From contig NZ_JAXIVS010000011.1 of NCBI RefSeq assembly GCF_034259325.1, positions 1-64,000 of the forward strand: a stretch of 64,000 nt of DNA, in the 5' to 3' direction. The position numbers and the translations under genes were made by a program. Below the pieces are notes generated by a model. It was not told the DNA's origin. It saw only the letters and a program-made list of their open reading frames with translations, and did no database searches. Source of the DNA: Hyalangium ruber (GTDB taxonomy: Bacteria > Myxococcota > Myxococcia > Myxococcales > Myxococcaceae). Positions 28,057 through 38,064 of this stretch are shown piece by piece. Position 1 is the stretch's first letter; every line of letters begins with the position of its first letter.

Positions 28057-30114
28057 CTACGGCACGGTGGCGCCCCTGGCCTCGGCGCGCTCCCAGACCT
28101 GGATGTAGCCCTCGGCCGAGTTCATCAGCGGATCCAGGTCCTGGCTGCGGAGGCCCTGGCGGCGCAGGTCCGCGATGAAGTCCGGGAGCATGCCCGCGTG
28201 CGCCAGGCCATCTTCATTGATGTCGAAGACCTTGTTGCCCACCCCGCTGCGCTCCAGCTTCGCGGGGCTGTTCTCCACCGCGATGCTCAGCGGGTAGCGC
28301 GTGCGGGCCACCTGCTGGGCGGAGCGGCCACCGTGGCACGCCTCGCCACCAAAGCGCGGGCCTGGCAAGCCCGCCAGCCCATTGAAGTCCGTGCCGAAGC
28401 CCACCGGCATCCCGCTCTGCTGCTGCGTGAGATAGAGGTACGCCTGCGCCCAGCTCTGCGAGGTCTTGCCGCACTGGTGCTCCACCACCGGCTGGCCCGA
28501 GCCGCGCCAGGTGGGCACCTCGTCTCGCGAGCCCTGCTCCGCGATGAGCGACACCATGCCCCCCACGCCGCGGATGCGCTGGAGCTGCGCGGCCTTGAGG
28601 CTGCCCTCGTGACGCTTGCCGCCGCGGGCCGTGTCGAACAGCGTGGTGTGGCCGCTCACCACCGGGTAGCCGTAGGGCTCCACCATCGCCAGCGTGTCGT
28701 CGAAGGCCAGCTTCGACATGTGGTCGATGTCGATGATCATCTTCCGGCGCATCATCCCGCGCACCAGCGTGCGGCCCAGGCTCGTGAGTCCCTGCGCGCC
28801 GCAGATGGGCGCCTTGGTGATGTCCCGCTTGTACTCGTAGCCCTCCTGGGAGCAGTCGCGCGAGTCGCCCTCGGTGATGATGTTGATGAGCGCCGAGCCG
28901 CCAAAGGCGTTCTGCTTGAAGTGGACGGGGAACAGGTGACGCAGGCCCAGTGCCTGGTAGTAGTCCAGCCGCGACTCCACGTACGCGGCCGTGCATGAGC
29001 CGTTGCGGCGACAGTCGAAGAGGTAGTCAACCTCCGCGCCCAGCACCACCGCCAGCTTGCCCTGGGCGATGACGGAGCGAGCCTCCGCGGGCGTCTTCAC
29101 GATGCGGTACCAGCCCAGCCCCGCGCCGCCGGCCTTCGAGTCGATGTAGCTCTGCATGTTGTAGGCCTCGGCGATCTGCAGATCCACGGCCTCCATGTCC
29201 TCGCCGGTGCGGCCTGGCGCCTTCTCCGCGTAGATGGGGAAGCCCAAGAGGTCCTGGTTGTTGACGGCCAGCATCACCATCAGCCGCAGGCCGCCCTGCA
29301 CGGCGCGGTAGAGCCAGTCCTCGTACATGGACTGGTGCGTGTAGCTGTTCCAGCGCGGCCAGCCGTCGTACTGCGGATGGCCGCCCACCAGGTGCCCCGC
29401 GCCGCCGGTGCCGTAGCCCAGGGTGGCCATGATGCTGCCGAAGGAGTCTCGCGTGCCCCCAGGCCCGTGGACGCTGTCGCACCAGGGCAGCGCGTTGGAC
29501 ATGGGACCATAGGCTTTGCCGAAGAAGGCCTTGCCCCCGAAGGCCAGGTTGGCGAACTGGTGCGAGTGCAGATCCGCGAAGCCCTTCGCGGGCGCCTTGC
29601 AGTAGCAGGTGACGGCGGTGTCTCCCTGGTCGGCGGCCACATCATCGCAAGACAGACAGGAGCCCGCGTGCGGGCCGCTCGTGACCTGGCCCTTCACGCA
29701 TGCGCCGCGCTGACCCCAGTTGGCGTCGCGGTTGGCGCAGAAGGCATCGCAGCTCACCGCGCCGTTGTTGCCTGTCTTCGAGAAGGTGCCCGCGGGGGGC
29801 GTGGAGTTGCACTCCGTCACGGGGGAGCAGGTGGTGTCGGCCACCTCGAACTCGCCCCACATGCCGGAAGTGCCCTTGTTCACGCAGCGCGTGGGGCGCA
29901 GGAAGGTGTAGCCGCCCACGGTGCCGCCAGTGGCCTGGCACGCGCTCTCCCACGACGTGTTGGACGGCACGCTCAGCAATTGCGCTGAGTACTGGCGTCG
30001 TCCCGAGTCCGTGCAGCGGTCCTTCTGGAAGGTGCCCCAGTAGGGCGCGGCGATCGCGGAGGAAGCGGTACACAGCATCCACCCCAGCAGGGTGATGCGC
30101 GGCAGGCTCGTCAT
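28057..30114 (-). CDS. Secreted M19-like (membrane dipeptidase) amidohydrolase with Cys-rich N-domain
   Basis: 685 residues starting MTSLPRITLLGWM, with a signal peptide ending SSAIAAP. Residues about 20-160 form a cysteine-rich region (CTDSGRR, CNSTPPAGTF, CDAFCANRDANWG, CLSCDD, CYCKAP) that looks like a secreted binding or stability domain. The remainder follows the M19 renal-dipeptidase plan: FADLHSHQF (first metal motif), VVLGAEVDYLF (bridging Glu), LFPVHFKQNAFGG, IIDIDHMS, VVSGHTT and VGFGTDFNGL. It is larger than ordinary M19 enzymes (about 350-400 residues) because of insertions. Substrate is likely a dipeptide or other amide; unproven. An M19 relative with a different N-terminus is at 45556-46698. 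Confidence 0.75.
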   Translation of the reverse strand: MTSLPRITLLGWMLCTASSAIAAPYWGTFQKDRCTDSGRRQYSAQLLSVPSNTSWESACQATGGTVGGYTFLRPTRCVNKGTSGMWGEFEVADTTCSPVTECNSTPPAGTFSKTGNNGAVSCDAFCANRDANWGQRGACVKGQVTSGPHAGSCLSCDDVAADQGDTAVTCYCKAPAKGFADLHSHQFANLAFGGKAFFGKAYGPMSNALPWCDSVHGPGGTRDSFGSIMATLGYGTGGAGHLVGGHPQYDGWPRWNSYTHQSMYEDWLYRAVQGGLRLMVMLAVNNQDLLGFPIYAEKAPGRTGEDMEAVDLQIAEAYNMQSYIDSKAGGAGLGWYRIVKTPAEARSVIAQGKLAVVLGAEVDYLFDCRRNGSCTAAYVESRLDYYQALGLRHLFPVHFKQNAFGGSALINIITEGDSRDCSQEGYEYKRDITKAPICGAQGLTSLGRTLVRGMMRRKMIIDIDHMSKLAFDDTLAMVEPYGYPVVSGHTTLFDTARGGKRHEGSLKAAQLQRIRGVGGMVSLIAEQGSRDEVPTWRGSGQPVVEHQCGKTSQSWAQAYLYLTQQQSGMPVGFGTDFNGLAGLPGPRFGGEACHGGRSAQQVARTRYPLSIAVENSPAKLERSGVGNKVFDINEDGLAHAGMLPDFIADLRRQGLRSQDLDPLMNSAEGYIQVWERAEARGATVP

Positions 30115-30237
30115 GTGTGGTGGCTCCAAGGCAGGCGGGGCCGAGGCCCCGTCTGACTTCAGCACGGTGTCACCACTCAGTCACTCGGGCATGACGAGCC
30201 CTGGGGTTTTCCCTGAGCACACTTCGCCATCCGTGCC

Positions 30238-32547
30238 TCAGGGAATGTACAACTCCGCCTTCTCGAGCTCGTAGTTGCCATCGACCTTGTATCCCCCCGC
30301 GACGAGGACCGTGCCGTTGGGCAACAGCGTCGCCGTGTGCTGTTGGTGAGAGGAGGCCAAGGGGCTGGTAAGGCTCCAGGTGCCCGTGGCCGGGTCGTAC
30401 ACCTCCGCGCTGTCCTCGGGAGCCCCGTAGTCGGCGAACTTCCCCGCGACGAGGACCGTGCCGTTGGGCAGCAGTGTCGCCGTGTGGAAGTAGCGGGCTG
30501 AGACCATGGAGCCGGTAGGGCTCCAGGTGCCCGTGGCCGGGTCGTACACCTCTGCCTGGGTGGAGCTACTGCCCCCCGCGATGAGGACCTTGCCGTCGGG
30601 CAGCAGCGTCGCCGTGTGGGCATCGCGAGTCGAGGCCATGGAGCCGGTAGAGTTCCAGGTGCCCGTGGTCGGATCGTACAGGACCGCCGTCGCGAGAAGG
30701 TTTCCACCGTCCCATCCCCCGACGACGAGGACCTTGCCGTCGGGCAGCAGCGTTGCCGTGTGGGATTCGCGAGTCGAGGGCATGGCGCCGGTAAGGCTCC
30801 AGGTGTTCGTAGCCGGGTCATACAGCTCTGCTGTCAGGGGGGAGAAACTGCCCCCGGCGACGAGGACCTTGCCGTTGGGCAGCAGCGTCGCCGTGTGGTG
30901 GTTGCGCCGGTTGGTCGTGGAGCCAGCAGGACTCCAGGTGCCTGTGGCCGGGTCATACAGCTCCGCTGCCAGGGGGGCGCTACTGCTGCCCCCGACGACG
31001 AGGACCTTGCCGTTGGGCAGCAGCGTCGCCGTGTGATCGGAGCGCTCCGTAGCCATGGAGCCGGTAGGGCTCCAGGTGCCCGTGGCCGGGTCGTACACCT
31101 CCGCCGTCCTATAGGCGTGTTCCCACGGCCACTGTTCATCTGGCACCCGCCCTCCGCTGACGAGGACCTTGCCGTCGGGCAGCAGCGTCGCCGCGTGTCG
31201 GTAGCGAGGTGAGGTCATGGAGCCCGTTGGGACCCAGCTGCCCGAGGGGGGGACGCAGGTCGGCAGCCCTGTCACCGTGAAGCTCCGGTACGCCGTGCGG
31301 CGGAAGGCGTTCATGACGGTGACGGTGATGGAGGGGGGATCGCCGGCGTTGGCACAGGAGGGGGCGGTCCAGGTGAAACGGCTGCGGAAGCTGTCCTGGC
31401 TCACGCGCTCCAGCGAGCCTGTATTGGCTTGCCAGAAGAAGGAGAGGTCAGAGCCCTCTGGATCGCTGGCAACCACTTCGTAGGTGATCTCCTGGCCCGG
31501 AGTGGCCGTGTCCGAGGATCGGTAGGTGCGGACGATGACGGGAGGGATGTGGTTGGGAGGAGGCGTGTTGCTGATGCACAGGGCGACGGTGCCGGTGTTC
31601 AACCCGCCGCGTCCGTCCGAGATCGAGACCGTCAGGCTGCAGTTGTTGCAGGAGCCCGCGGGCAGAACAGAGGGGGTGAACTGAGCAGCGCTGGAGGAGG
31701 CATTGCTCCAGGAGCCCGCGCAGGAGGCGCTCCAGGAATAGGAGAGGCTGTCTCCATCCGGGTCGGCAGCCGAGACGGAGACAGAGGTCGTCTGGCCGAC
31801 GGCCAACTGCGTGGGAGAGGCACCGAGAGAGGCCACCGAGGGGGAGCGATTGAAGGAGATGGACAGCTCCGCCTCGCCCTCGCCGCTGTGGGTGACGTTG
31901 ATGGCCAGGATCATGCTGGAGGACAGGCCACGTGAGTCCGTTACGACGAAGGTGATGGAGTGAATGCCGATGGAATCCGGCGCTGTCCACCGGGTGAAGC
32001 CCTCCGAGAGCGAGGAGAATGAGCCCGCGGTAGCGCTCCACGCATAGGAGAGGGTATCGCCTGGGTTGGGATCATGGGCTGAGGCCCACAGGGAGATGGA
32101 GCCGCCCGCGGGCACGGAGGTGGAAGCGGCCGCCAGGGAGTCAATGATCGGGGCCTCATTGTCGAAGGCAGGCGGAGGATTGACCTGCTGAAGAACGATG
32201 GCGACGAGGACCGTCTGGTCTTGAGTGACAGTGATGCCAGAGGCGGAACCCTGGAAGAGCAGGGTGCCAGAGGAGTCGAAGGCCTGCGCGAGGAAGGCGC
32301 GGTCACTGCCCGCGGGGATGTTGCCGATGATGCCGCCCCAGACACCGTTGGACGGCGCGAGGTCGATGGAGACGGAAGGGATGTCCGGGGCGCTGGAGGT
32401 GACGTTGACGCGGGAGATTTCGGAGGAGAGGGATTGGGACACGGAGACGGCGAAGCGTGCCGAGCCGGTGTCGGAGGAAGAGGAAGAGCAGCCAGCCAGA
32501 AGCGCCAGAGTGAGCGCCAGCCCAGGGAAAGCGAATGATTTTTTCAT
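30238..32547 (-). CDS. Lipoprotein with Ig/PKD-like domains and kelch propeller
   Basis: 769 residues starting MKKSFAFPGLAL; lipobox LLAGC followed by a serine run. Residues about 20-120 are a small beta domain, about 130-420 hold three Ig/PKD-like modules (phrases AHDPNPGDTLSYAWSA, AADPDGDSLSYSWSA, ASDPEGSDLSFFWQA), and about 430-769 are seven kelch repeats (HTATLLPNGKVLV.GG, AELYDPATGTWSPTGSM). The kelch units are nearly identical in DNA, a sign of recent expansion. The ribosome site is weak. Probably a surface-exposed binding protein; ligand unknown. Same repeat family as 26853-28007. Confidence 0.85.
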   Translation of the reverse strand: MKKSFAFPGLALTLALLAGCSSSSSDTGSARFAVSVSQSLSSEISRVNVTSSAPDIPSVSIDLAPSNGVWGGIIGNIPAGSDRAFLAQAFDSSGTLLFQGSASGITVTQDQTVLVAIVLQQVNPPPAFDNEAPIIDSLAAASTSVPAGGSISLWASAHDPNPGDTLSYAWSATAGSFSSLSEGFTRWTAPDSIGIHSITFVVTDSRGLSSSMILAINVTHSGEGEAELSISFNRSPSVASLGASPTQLAVGQTTSVSVSAADPDGDSLSYSWSASCAGSWSNASSSAAQFTPSVLPAGSCNNCSLTVSISDGRGGLNTGTVALCISNTPPPNHIPPVIVRTYRSSDTATPGQEITYEVVASDPEGSDLSFFWQANTGSLERVSQDSFRSRFTWTAPSCANAGDPPSITVTVMNAFRRTAYRSFTVTGLPTCVPPSGSWVPTGSMTSPRYRHAATLLPDGKVLVSGGRVPDEQWPWEHAYRTAEVYDPATGTWSPTGSMATERSDHTATLLPNGKVLVVGGSSSAPLAAELYDPATGTWSPAGSTTNRRNHHTATLLPNGKVLVAGGSFSPLTAELYDPATNTWSLTGAMPSTRESHTATLLPDGKVLVVGGWDGGNLLATAVLYDPTTGTWNSTGSMASTRDAHTATLLPDGKVLIAGGSSSTQAEVYDPATGTWSPTGSMVSARYFHTATLLPNGTVLVAGKFADYGAPEDSAEVYDPATGTWSLTSPLASSHQQHTATLLPNGTVLVAGGYKVDGNYELEKAELYIP

Positions 32548-32779
32548 AGGGGATTGACCGGCGCGGAGTATTGGGAATGGAGGGAGTCCCGACCATTGTC
32601 CCAACAGCCTGTGCTCAGTCCTCTGCTGGACGAGTCTGTCTGGACTCGCGACCACCGCCCCCCGCACCGCTTCGCGGGAGTGAGGAGGGGAAGCGGTGCA
32701 TGACGGGAGCAATATCCAAGGTCTCCCGTTGGCACGCCATCCCCGTGCCTCGCGAGGGGCGGCCCTCAACGCAGACAGG

Positions 32780-33709
32780 TCAGGAGCAGGGGCCGCAGTC
32801 CAGGCCGCAGTTGTCGGCGGTCCCGCCCGTTCCGCAGCACTCGCTCACCTGACAGACACCGTCCCCACAGGTGTACACGTCCGACGGGCGCAGACGCGAG
32901 GTGAGCACCTTGTACGTGATGCCCTGGTAGGTGCAGGTCCGGTAGTAGTTCGCGTCCCGATCCAGGGTGCAGGACAGTTGTTCGCACGAGCCCACCCGGA
33001 TGATGGGCGCGCATTCGGGATCCACCCCGCTGAGCGTCTGTGACAGGCCACAGCGCCGGGGAGTGCTCTTCTCCGGAGGCAGCGTGTTACGATCGTTGCC
33101 CGCGTAGAGCCCCTCGCCGGTGAACAGGTTGCCGAAGAAGCAGGCCTCTCGCGTGGTGTACTCCTCGAGCTCTCCTTTCGCGATGTAGAGGGGGCGGTTG
33201 GTCGCCTTGTCTCCCAGGAGCGAGAGCTGGACGTGCATGCCATAGGTATTCACGTGCGCCGCCAGGCACGCCGAGATGAGTTGCTGATCCACGACCGTGG
33301 CCGGGTCTCCGGAGGCCCAGTTGTGCGCCAATCCCAACCAACCATTCCAGGTGTAGGTGATGCCCGTGGCGGGATGGGTGTAGCTTTTCTGGACTCCCCA
33401 ATTCTCCGCGCAATAGACGACGTACTTCATCACCCTGTCGCTCAATGCTGGATCCTGGGAAAACCAGTCAGCGAAGCTCGGAGATGACAAGCCTTGGGCA
33501 TCCAAGCCGTTGACGACGAGCCCATTGACGACCAGTCCATTGACGACGAGCCCATTGACGACCAGTCCATTGAGCGTCAGTCCATTCGAACCTGCAAGGG
33601 ATTGCGTGGCGCTGCTCGGGTCTCCATCCTCTCGTGGATTCCACGGCTCCTGGGGGCCACAACTCCAGAGGGCAGCAAGCATCAACACCGCCAGCGGCTT
33701 GGATCGCAC
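32780..33709 (-). CDS. Lipoprotein with NGLVV pentapeptide repeats and Cys-rich C-terminus
   Basis: 309 residues from a GTG start (MRSKPLAVLMLAA) with a GAGAG ribosome site 8 bases upstream; the lipobox-like end is LWSC. The in-frame ATG at 33763 would add 18 residues before the signal sequence and is less likely. About residues 40-65 are five pentapeptides of the NGLVV type. A globular region follows (YVVYCAENWGVQKSYTHP, YTWNGWLGLAHNWA), ending in a cysteine-rich tail with CGDGVCQVSECCGTGG. Proteins with an NGL-repeat leader and this body occur in myxobacteria; function unknown to me. Confidence 0.75.
   Translation of the reverse strand: MRSKPLAVLMLAALWSCGPQEPWNPREDGDPSSATQSLAGSNGLTLNGLVVNGLVVNGLVVNGLVVNGLDAQGLSSPSFADWFSQDPALSDRVMKYVVYCAENWGVQKSYTHPATGITYTWNGWLGLAHNWASGDPATVVDQQLISACLAAHVNTYGMHVQLSLLGDKATNRPLYIAKGELEEYTTREACFFGNLFTGEGLYAGNDRNTLPPEKSTPRRCGLSQTLSGVDPECAPIIRVGSCEQLSCTLDRDANYYRTCTYQGITYKVLTSRLRPSDVYTCGDGVCQVSECCGTGGTADNCGLDCGPCS
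33510..33584 (-). repeat. 15-bp coding tandem repeat, five units
   Basis: Five 15-base units (33510, 33525, 33540, 33555, 33570) alternate between two near-identical versions, TTGACGACGAGCCCA and TTGACGACCAGTCCA, with the last one diverged. They encode NGLVV pentapeptides. The alternation shows that the duplicated unit was a 30-base pair of repeats. Confidence 0.9.
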
Positions 33710-33883
33710 AGGACGTACTCTCTCGGGCAATTCGTGGTCTTCCGCCCCCCCATTCGAAAGCATTGCCCCAGGCGTCCGAAGGGACCATCTAATGAGAGAA
33801 TATTCTTATGGGCCTGCATTCATATCGCCCACCGGGGCGGGGCAGGAATGACCTAAGAGGTCTGTGAGGGATTGCCGCGCCGG

Positions 33884-36800
33884 TCAGGAGCGCGCCGCGG
33901 CGGCTGCGCTTCGGGCCAACAAAAGATAGCCGAGGCGGGCTGCTTCACGCTCGATCGCCTCGCACTCCGTGCTGTCCCGAGACAACTCAGCCAAGGCCAG
34001 ACGTGCCGCGAGCCACACGCTGCGAAGGCCTACCTGGGCGGCCTGCGCGACGAGCCCGTGAAGCCTCCGGGCTTGTGCCTCGCACTCCTGGAGCGTTCCG
34101 TCCCTTTTCGCCACCCAGGCTCCTGTGAGGAGGATTGCCGACCGAATCAGCAGGTCCTCGCAGTCCTCCGCGCACTCCTTCGCCTGCGCCAGGGCCTGGC
34201 GCGCTCGAGGCACCTCACCCCGGGCAAGCAGGGCCCTGGCTCTCACCGCGTGCGCCAGCCCTTCCTTGTCTCGGCTGCGCAGCGCCGCATGGGAGGAGAG
34301 GGCCTGCTCCGCCAGCGCGAGCGACTCCTCCATCCGGTTTTCCTCCAGGGCCAGACGCGCGAGGGCCAGCTCGGACTCGGCCACGAAGGCCCGAATGCCT
34401 CGCGCCTGCCGCAGCTCCAGCGCGCGCTCCAACTGCGGCCGGGCCTGCCCCAAGGCGCCGCGCTCCAGCAGCAGCAGGCCCAGCTCGTAGCGCGCCCACG
34501 CCTCGATGTAGTCGTCCTGGAATCGTTCCCGGGCCACCTGGCCCGCCTGTTCCAGCAGGCGCTGTGCCTCGTTCAGCTCCCCCCGGTACCCCTGCACCAT
34601 GCCGAGCACGAGCGTGGCGTGGTTGGCTCCCACGGGCATCTCCAGCCTCTGGTAAAGCTCCAGCGCCTCCAGCGCACGCCTCAGCGCTTCGTTCAGCTCG
34701 CCCAGCTGGCAGGCCATCACCCCGGCGCTGGTGAGGACTTGCGCGACCAGCGAGCTCCCCTGGAGCTGGCGGGCCACCCGGAGGGCGCTGAGGAGAATTC
34801 CCTCGGCGGAGCGCAGCCGGCCCATGTCCTTGAGCGCGAAGGCATGCACCAGGAGCGCACGAGCCGCGCCACCCCGATCCCCTCCCGACAAGAACAGCCG
34901 CTCCGCTTCCTTCAGCAGCTCGACTGCCCGGGCGGGCTCACCCAGGTTGCGCGCGGCGTAGGCCTCGAGGACGAGCGCGGCCGCGGCGAGCTGGGACTGC
35001 CCCACCTGTCGCGCCTGGCGCACCGCCTCCTCCGCGCGCCGGCGGGAGGCGACGAAGTTGGAGCTCGCGCTCAGGGCCTCCACCTCGGCCAGGTCGATCC
35101 GCACATCCTCTCGCAGCGGCGCGGGCAGCCGGCGCAGCGCGGCGAGCGTCTCCTGAGCCTCGCGCATTCGGCCTGCGGACACCTGGGCTGAGGCCAGCGC
35201 AGTGCCGTACTCCACATTGTCGGGGAATCGGCCGAGGAGCGACTGCCAGGCCCCGATGGCCTGCGTCCACTCCGCCTGGGCCTCGTGATGGCGAGCTCGC
35301 ACCAGCAAGCGCTCCTCTCCCGACAAGCCAGAGGACAGCTCGAAGGCCCGGCGCGCGGCCTCCTTCGCCCGAGAGTCCAGGTGGAGCTGCTGGAAGGCCG
35401 CGGCGAGCACGGACCAAGCAGGCGCGTAGGAGGGTTCCCGCTCCAACATGCGCTCCAGCTTCTCCACGGCAGTGGCGGCGTCGTGGCCGCGCGAGGCCGC
35501 GAGCCCTTCGGCATAGAGACGCGCCGCCTCGGGATCGGAGGGCAGCACGCCGTGCCGCTCCGGCTCCTGCTCGGCAGAGGGGGCACCCAAGCCCAGCTTC
35601 TCTCGGAGCGAGGCACCCGTGCGTGCGACGAGCTCCAGAAGCTCACGCTCTGTCCCCGTCAGGGTCAGGTGGGCCACCGTCTCGGCGGTGGCTACCTCCT
35701 GCACGAGCAGACCCAGCCGCAGCGCCGCGCTGTCCCCCTGTCCCACCACGAGGTAGTTGCCCGTGAGCACCAGGTCCGCTCCGGACCAGGCCCGGATGCG
35801 GTACAGCGTGTCCTCCGCGAAGCCCTCCTCCTCGGGCAGGGAGAGATCCTTGCGCATGCGCGTCACGCTCTCGCCGGACAGCAGGCGCACCTGACCGCTG
35901 GCGGCCAGCTCCGCGGAGACCATCTCTGCCAGGGCGGTGGAGAGCCACGCCGCTTCGCTCCGGCCCGAGAGGTTGCGCGGGGCGAGCACCGCCATCGCAC
36001 GCCGCGCCACCGGCATCGAGCCCGCCCGGGCCTTGGGACGCGGCGCCGCGAACCCGCTCGAGGAGGCCGAGGGCCCTTCGATGCTCTGGAGCAAGGCGAC
36101 GGCCTCGGAGGCCGTGGGAAACCGCTGGTGCGGCAGGCGCGCCAGGCAGCGGAGGATGACGCGCTCCCAGGAAGGCGCCAGCTCGGGCACGAGGTCCCGA
36201 GGAGAGGGCGGGGGCTCGCGCAGGCGCAGGAGCGCGGTGGCGGCAGCGGTGGACGCCAAGAAGGGCAGGCGGCCCGTGAGCAGCTCGAAGAGCACCACCC
36301 CGAAGGAGTAGAGGTCCGACGCCGGCGTCAGCGGCTGGCCCTCCACCTGCTCGGGGGACATATAGCCGGGACTGCCCAGCAACTGTTTGTCCCGGGTGAT
36401 GCAGGCGTCCTCTTCCAGCACCTCGCCGAGCGCCAGTCCGAAGTCCGTTACCACCGCCCGCGCGTCTCCCAGCGGAGAGCGGGAGGGCACCCGCATCACG
36501 TTGCTGCTCTTGAAGTCCCGGTGGATGACCTGGGCGCCGTGGGCCGCATCGAGCGCCGAGGCCATCTGCTCGGCCAGCCGAAGCACCTCGGACGGAGGCA
36601 GGCGGCCCTGGCGCGCCAGGTACGCGTGCAGCGTTTCGCCCTCCAGCAACTCCATGGTGAGGAAGGCCACTCCGGTTCCGGCCTCATCCCCGGGGGCGGA
36701 GTGCTCTCCAATGTCGAACACCCGGCACACGTGGGGGTGCGTCACCCGGCGCGCCATCCGCAGCTCGCGCTTGAAACGCGCGAGGGACTCTGGCGCGCCA

Positions 36801-37042
36801 GCCACCTCGGGACGGATGGTCTTGAGCGCCACGTGCTCGTGCAGCGAGAGGTCCTCCACCGCGTAGACCTCGCCCATCGCGCCCGAGGCAAGGAACCGCT
36901 CCACCCGGTAGCGCTCGGCCACCACCTCTCCCACGGAGAAGGAGCGGCTGAGCCAGGCAGGAGGTCTCCCTGTCGGGCCTGGTGCCGTGGGGCCCTGATG
37001 GATCAGGGTTTTCTCCTGAGAATCTCCTGACGGGGAGTCCAT
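33884..37042 (-). CDS. Ser/Thr protein kinase with TPR-rich C-terminus
   Basis: 1,052 residues starting MDSPSGDSQEKT. A Hanks-type kinase domain occupies about residues 40-310: P-loop ASGAMGEVY, catalytic Lys in HVALKTI, HRDFKSSN catalytic loop (Phe instead of the usual Leu), DFG and SPEQ. No transmembrane helix is visible. Residues about 335-480 resemble the TolB/FlgO-like domain often placed after myxobacterial kinases (AVLAPRNLSGRSEAAWLSTAL). The remaining about 550 residues are helical TPR repeats with a tail rich in Ala, Arg and Leu. Such kinases are cytoplasmic signal proteins with partner binding through the TPRs. It stands alone here, divergent from the DUF1993 gene. Confidence 0.92.
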   Translation of the reverse strand: MDSPSGDSQEKTLIHQGPTAPGPTGRPPAWLSRSFSVGEVVAERYRVERFLASGAMGEVYAVEDLSLHEHVALKTIRPEVAGAPESLARFKRELRMARRVTHPHVCRVFDIGEHSAPGDEAGTGVAFLTMELLEGETLHAYLARQGRLPPSEVLRLAEQMASALDAAHGAQVIHRDFKSSNVMRVPSRSPLGDARAVVTDFGLALGEVLEEDACITRDKQLLGSPGYMSPEQVEGQPLTPASDLYSFGVVLFELLTGRLPFLASTAAATALLRLREPPPSPRDLVPELAPSWERVILRCLARLPHQRFPTASEAVALLQSIEGPSASSSGFAAPRPKARAGSMPVARRAMAVLAPRNLSGRSEAAWLSTALAEMVSAELAASGQVRLLSGESVTRMRKDLSLPEEEGFAEDTLYRIRAWSGADLVLTGNYLVVGQGDSAALRLGLLVQEVATAETVAHLTLTGTERELLELVARTGASLREKLGLGAPSAEQEPERHGVLPSDPEAARLYAEGLAASRGHDAATAVEKLERMLEREPSYAPAWSVLAAAFQQLHLDSRAKEAARRAFELSSGLSGEERLLVRARHHEAQAEWTQAIGAWQSLLGRFPDNVEYGTALASAQVSAGRMREAQETLAALRRLPAPLREDVRIDLAEVEALSASSNFVASRRRAEEAVRQARQVGQSQLAAAALVLEAYAARNLGEPARAVELLKEAERLFLSGGDRGGAARALLVHAFALKDMGRLRSAEGILLSALRVARQLQGSSLVAQVLTSAGVMACQLGELNEALRRALEALELYQRLEMPVGANHATLVLGMVQGYRGELNEAQRLLEQAGQVARERFQDDYIEAWARYELGLLLLERGALGQARPQLERALELRQARGIRAFVAESELALARLALEENRMEESLALAEQALSSHAALRSRDKEGLAHAVRARALLARGEVPRARQALAQAKECAEDCEDLLIRSAILLTGAWVAKRDGTLQECEAQARRLHGLVAQAAQVGLRSVWLAARLALAELSRDSTECEAIEREAARLGYLLLARSAAAAARS

Positions 37043-37244
37043 GGCTGAGGACGGGCTCTGCCCTTCTCTGCCTTCGTGTGGCAGCCAGAACTGCACTGTC
37101 CCGATTGTACAGGCTGTCTTCCGTTCGTGCGATGCAGGCTCCCCAATCCTTCGGACCCGGCGGCATGCCGGCTTCAGCGATTTACGTGCCTCCGTGCGGG
37201 AGAGGCGTTATCGCTCGGGCCCCTTTTTCAATGGAGCACGCACC

Positions 37245-37751
37245 ATGTCCCTGTCGATGTACCAGGCGTCGATCCCCGTCTTCATCCGAATGCTGAGCAA
37301 CCTCTCCGCGATCCTCGACAAGGCCGTCGCGCATGCCGAGGCGAAGAAGATCGATCCGTCGACCTTCACCAAGGCCCGGCTGGCGCCCGACATGCTTCCC
37401 TTCACCTTCCAGATACAGACCGCCAGCGATACGGCGAAGGGCTGCGCGGCGCGCCTGGCGGGAATCGAGGCGCCCAGCTTCGCCGACACCGAGTCCACGT
37501 TCCCTGAGTTGAAGGAGCGCATCGCGAAGACCATCGCCTTCTTGCAGAGCGTGAAGGCGGAGCAGATCGACGGCAGCGAGGAGCGCGACGTCACCCTCAA
37601 GATGAGGAGAGGGGAGATCCACTTCAAGGGACAGGCCTATCTGCTCACCTTCGCGCTGCCCAACTTCTACTTCCACGTCACCACGGCCTACGCCCTGCTT
37701 CGGAACAACGGCGTGGAGATCGGCAAGCAGGACTTCCTCGGCGGCGCGTGA
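37245..37751 (+). CDS. DUF1993 family protein
   Basis: 168 residues starting MSLSMYQASIPV after a GGAG ribosome site. It matches the DUF1993 (PF09351) pattern: IPVFIRMLSNLSAILDKA near the start, ARLAPDMLPFTFQIQTASD, LTFALPNFYFHVTTAYALLR near the end. These are four-helix-bundle proteins of the DinB/YfiT-like type, often with unknown metal-dependent activity. Length is normal for the family. No clear partner is nearby. Confidence 0.85.
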   Translation: MSLSMYQASIPVFIRMLSNLSAILDKAVAHAEAKKIDPSTFTKARLAPDMLPFTFQIQTASDTAKGCAARLAGIEAPSFADTESTFPELKERIAKTIAFLQSVKAEQIDGSEERDVTLKMRRGEIHFKGQAYLLTFALPNFYFHVTTAYALLRNNGVEIGKQDFLGGA

Positions 37752-38064
37752 CGCTCAGGCGTTGATCTTCTGTCCCAGGATTCTTCCGCCTGTGCTTCAC
37801 AGTCGAGGAGAAATCCATGGGGCGCCGCATCAGCGATGCACGGAATCGCCCGCTCGCGTCCTGTGTGGACGCGAGCGCTTCCTGAGGAGACGCGATGCCC
37901 CCCGCCACCGCAGGTGCGTTCGAGCGAAGCGGGAGGTGTCCGGTAGGTGGCATACACCCTGCACTTGAGGCCAGTGGGTCAGGCAGCGACTCGCCTGACC
38001 CGCGAAGCAGCGCACCTTCTCACCTCGTGCTGGGCTCCTGCGCCCAGGAAGGCCTCTTCTTTTT
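37752..38064. other. Intergenic region with two hairpins
   Basis: No gene was found in this 313-base gap. It holds a perfect 11-bp hairpin, CGCTCGCGTCC-TGTGT-GGACGCGAGCG (37851-37877), and a 9-bp one, GGGTCAGGC / GCCTGACCC (37976-38001). Neither has a T-run. They could end the DUF1993 transcript or lie in the leader of 38065-39534. Confidence 0.5.

Noticed and set aside
35285-37030. A 581-codon plus-strand frame opposite the kinase gene
   Set aside because: All kinase motifs are on the minus strand; the frame has no start signal or domain.
37851-37877. Perfect 11-bp hairpin as a clear intrinsic terminator
   Set aside because: It has no T-run and lies about 100 bases past the stop, so it was kept only as a hairpin in the intergenic entry.
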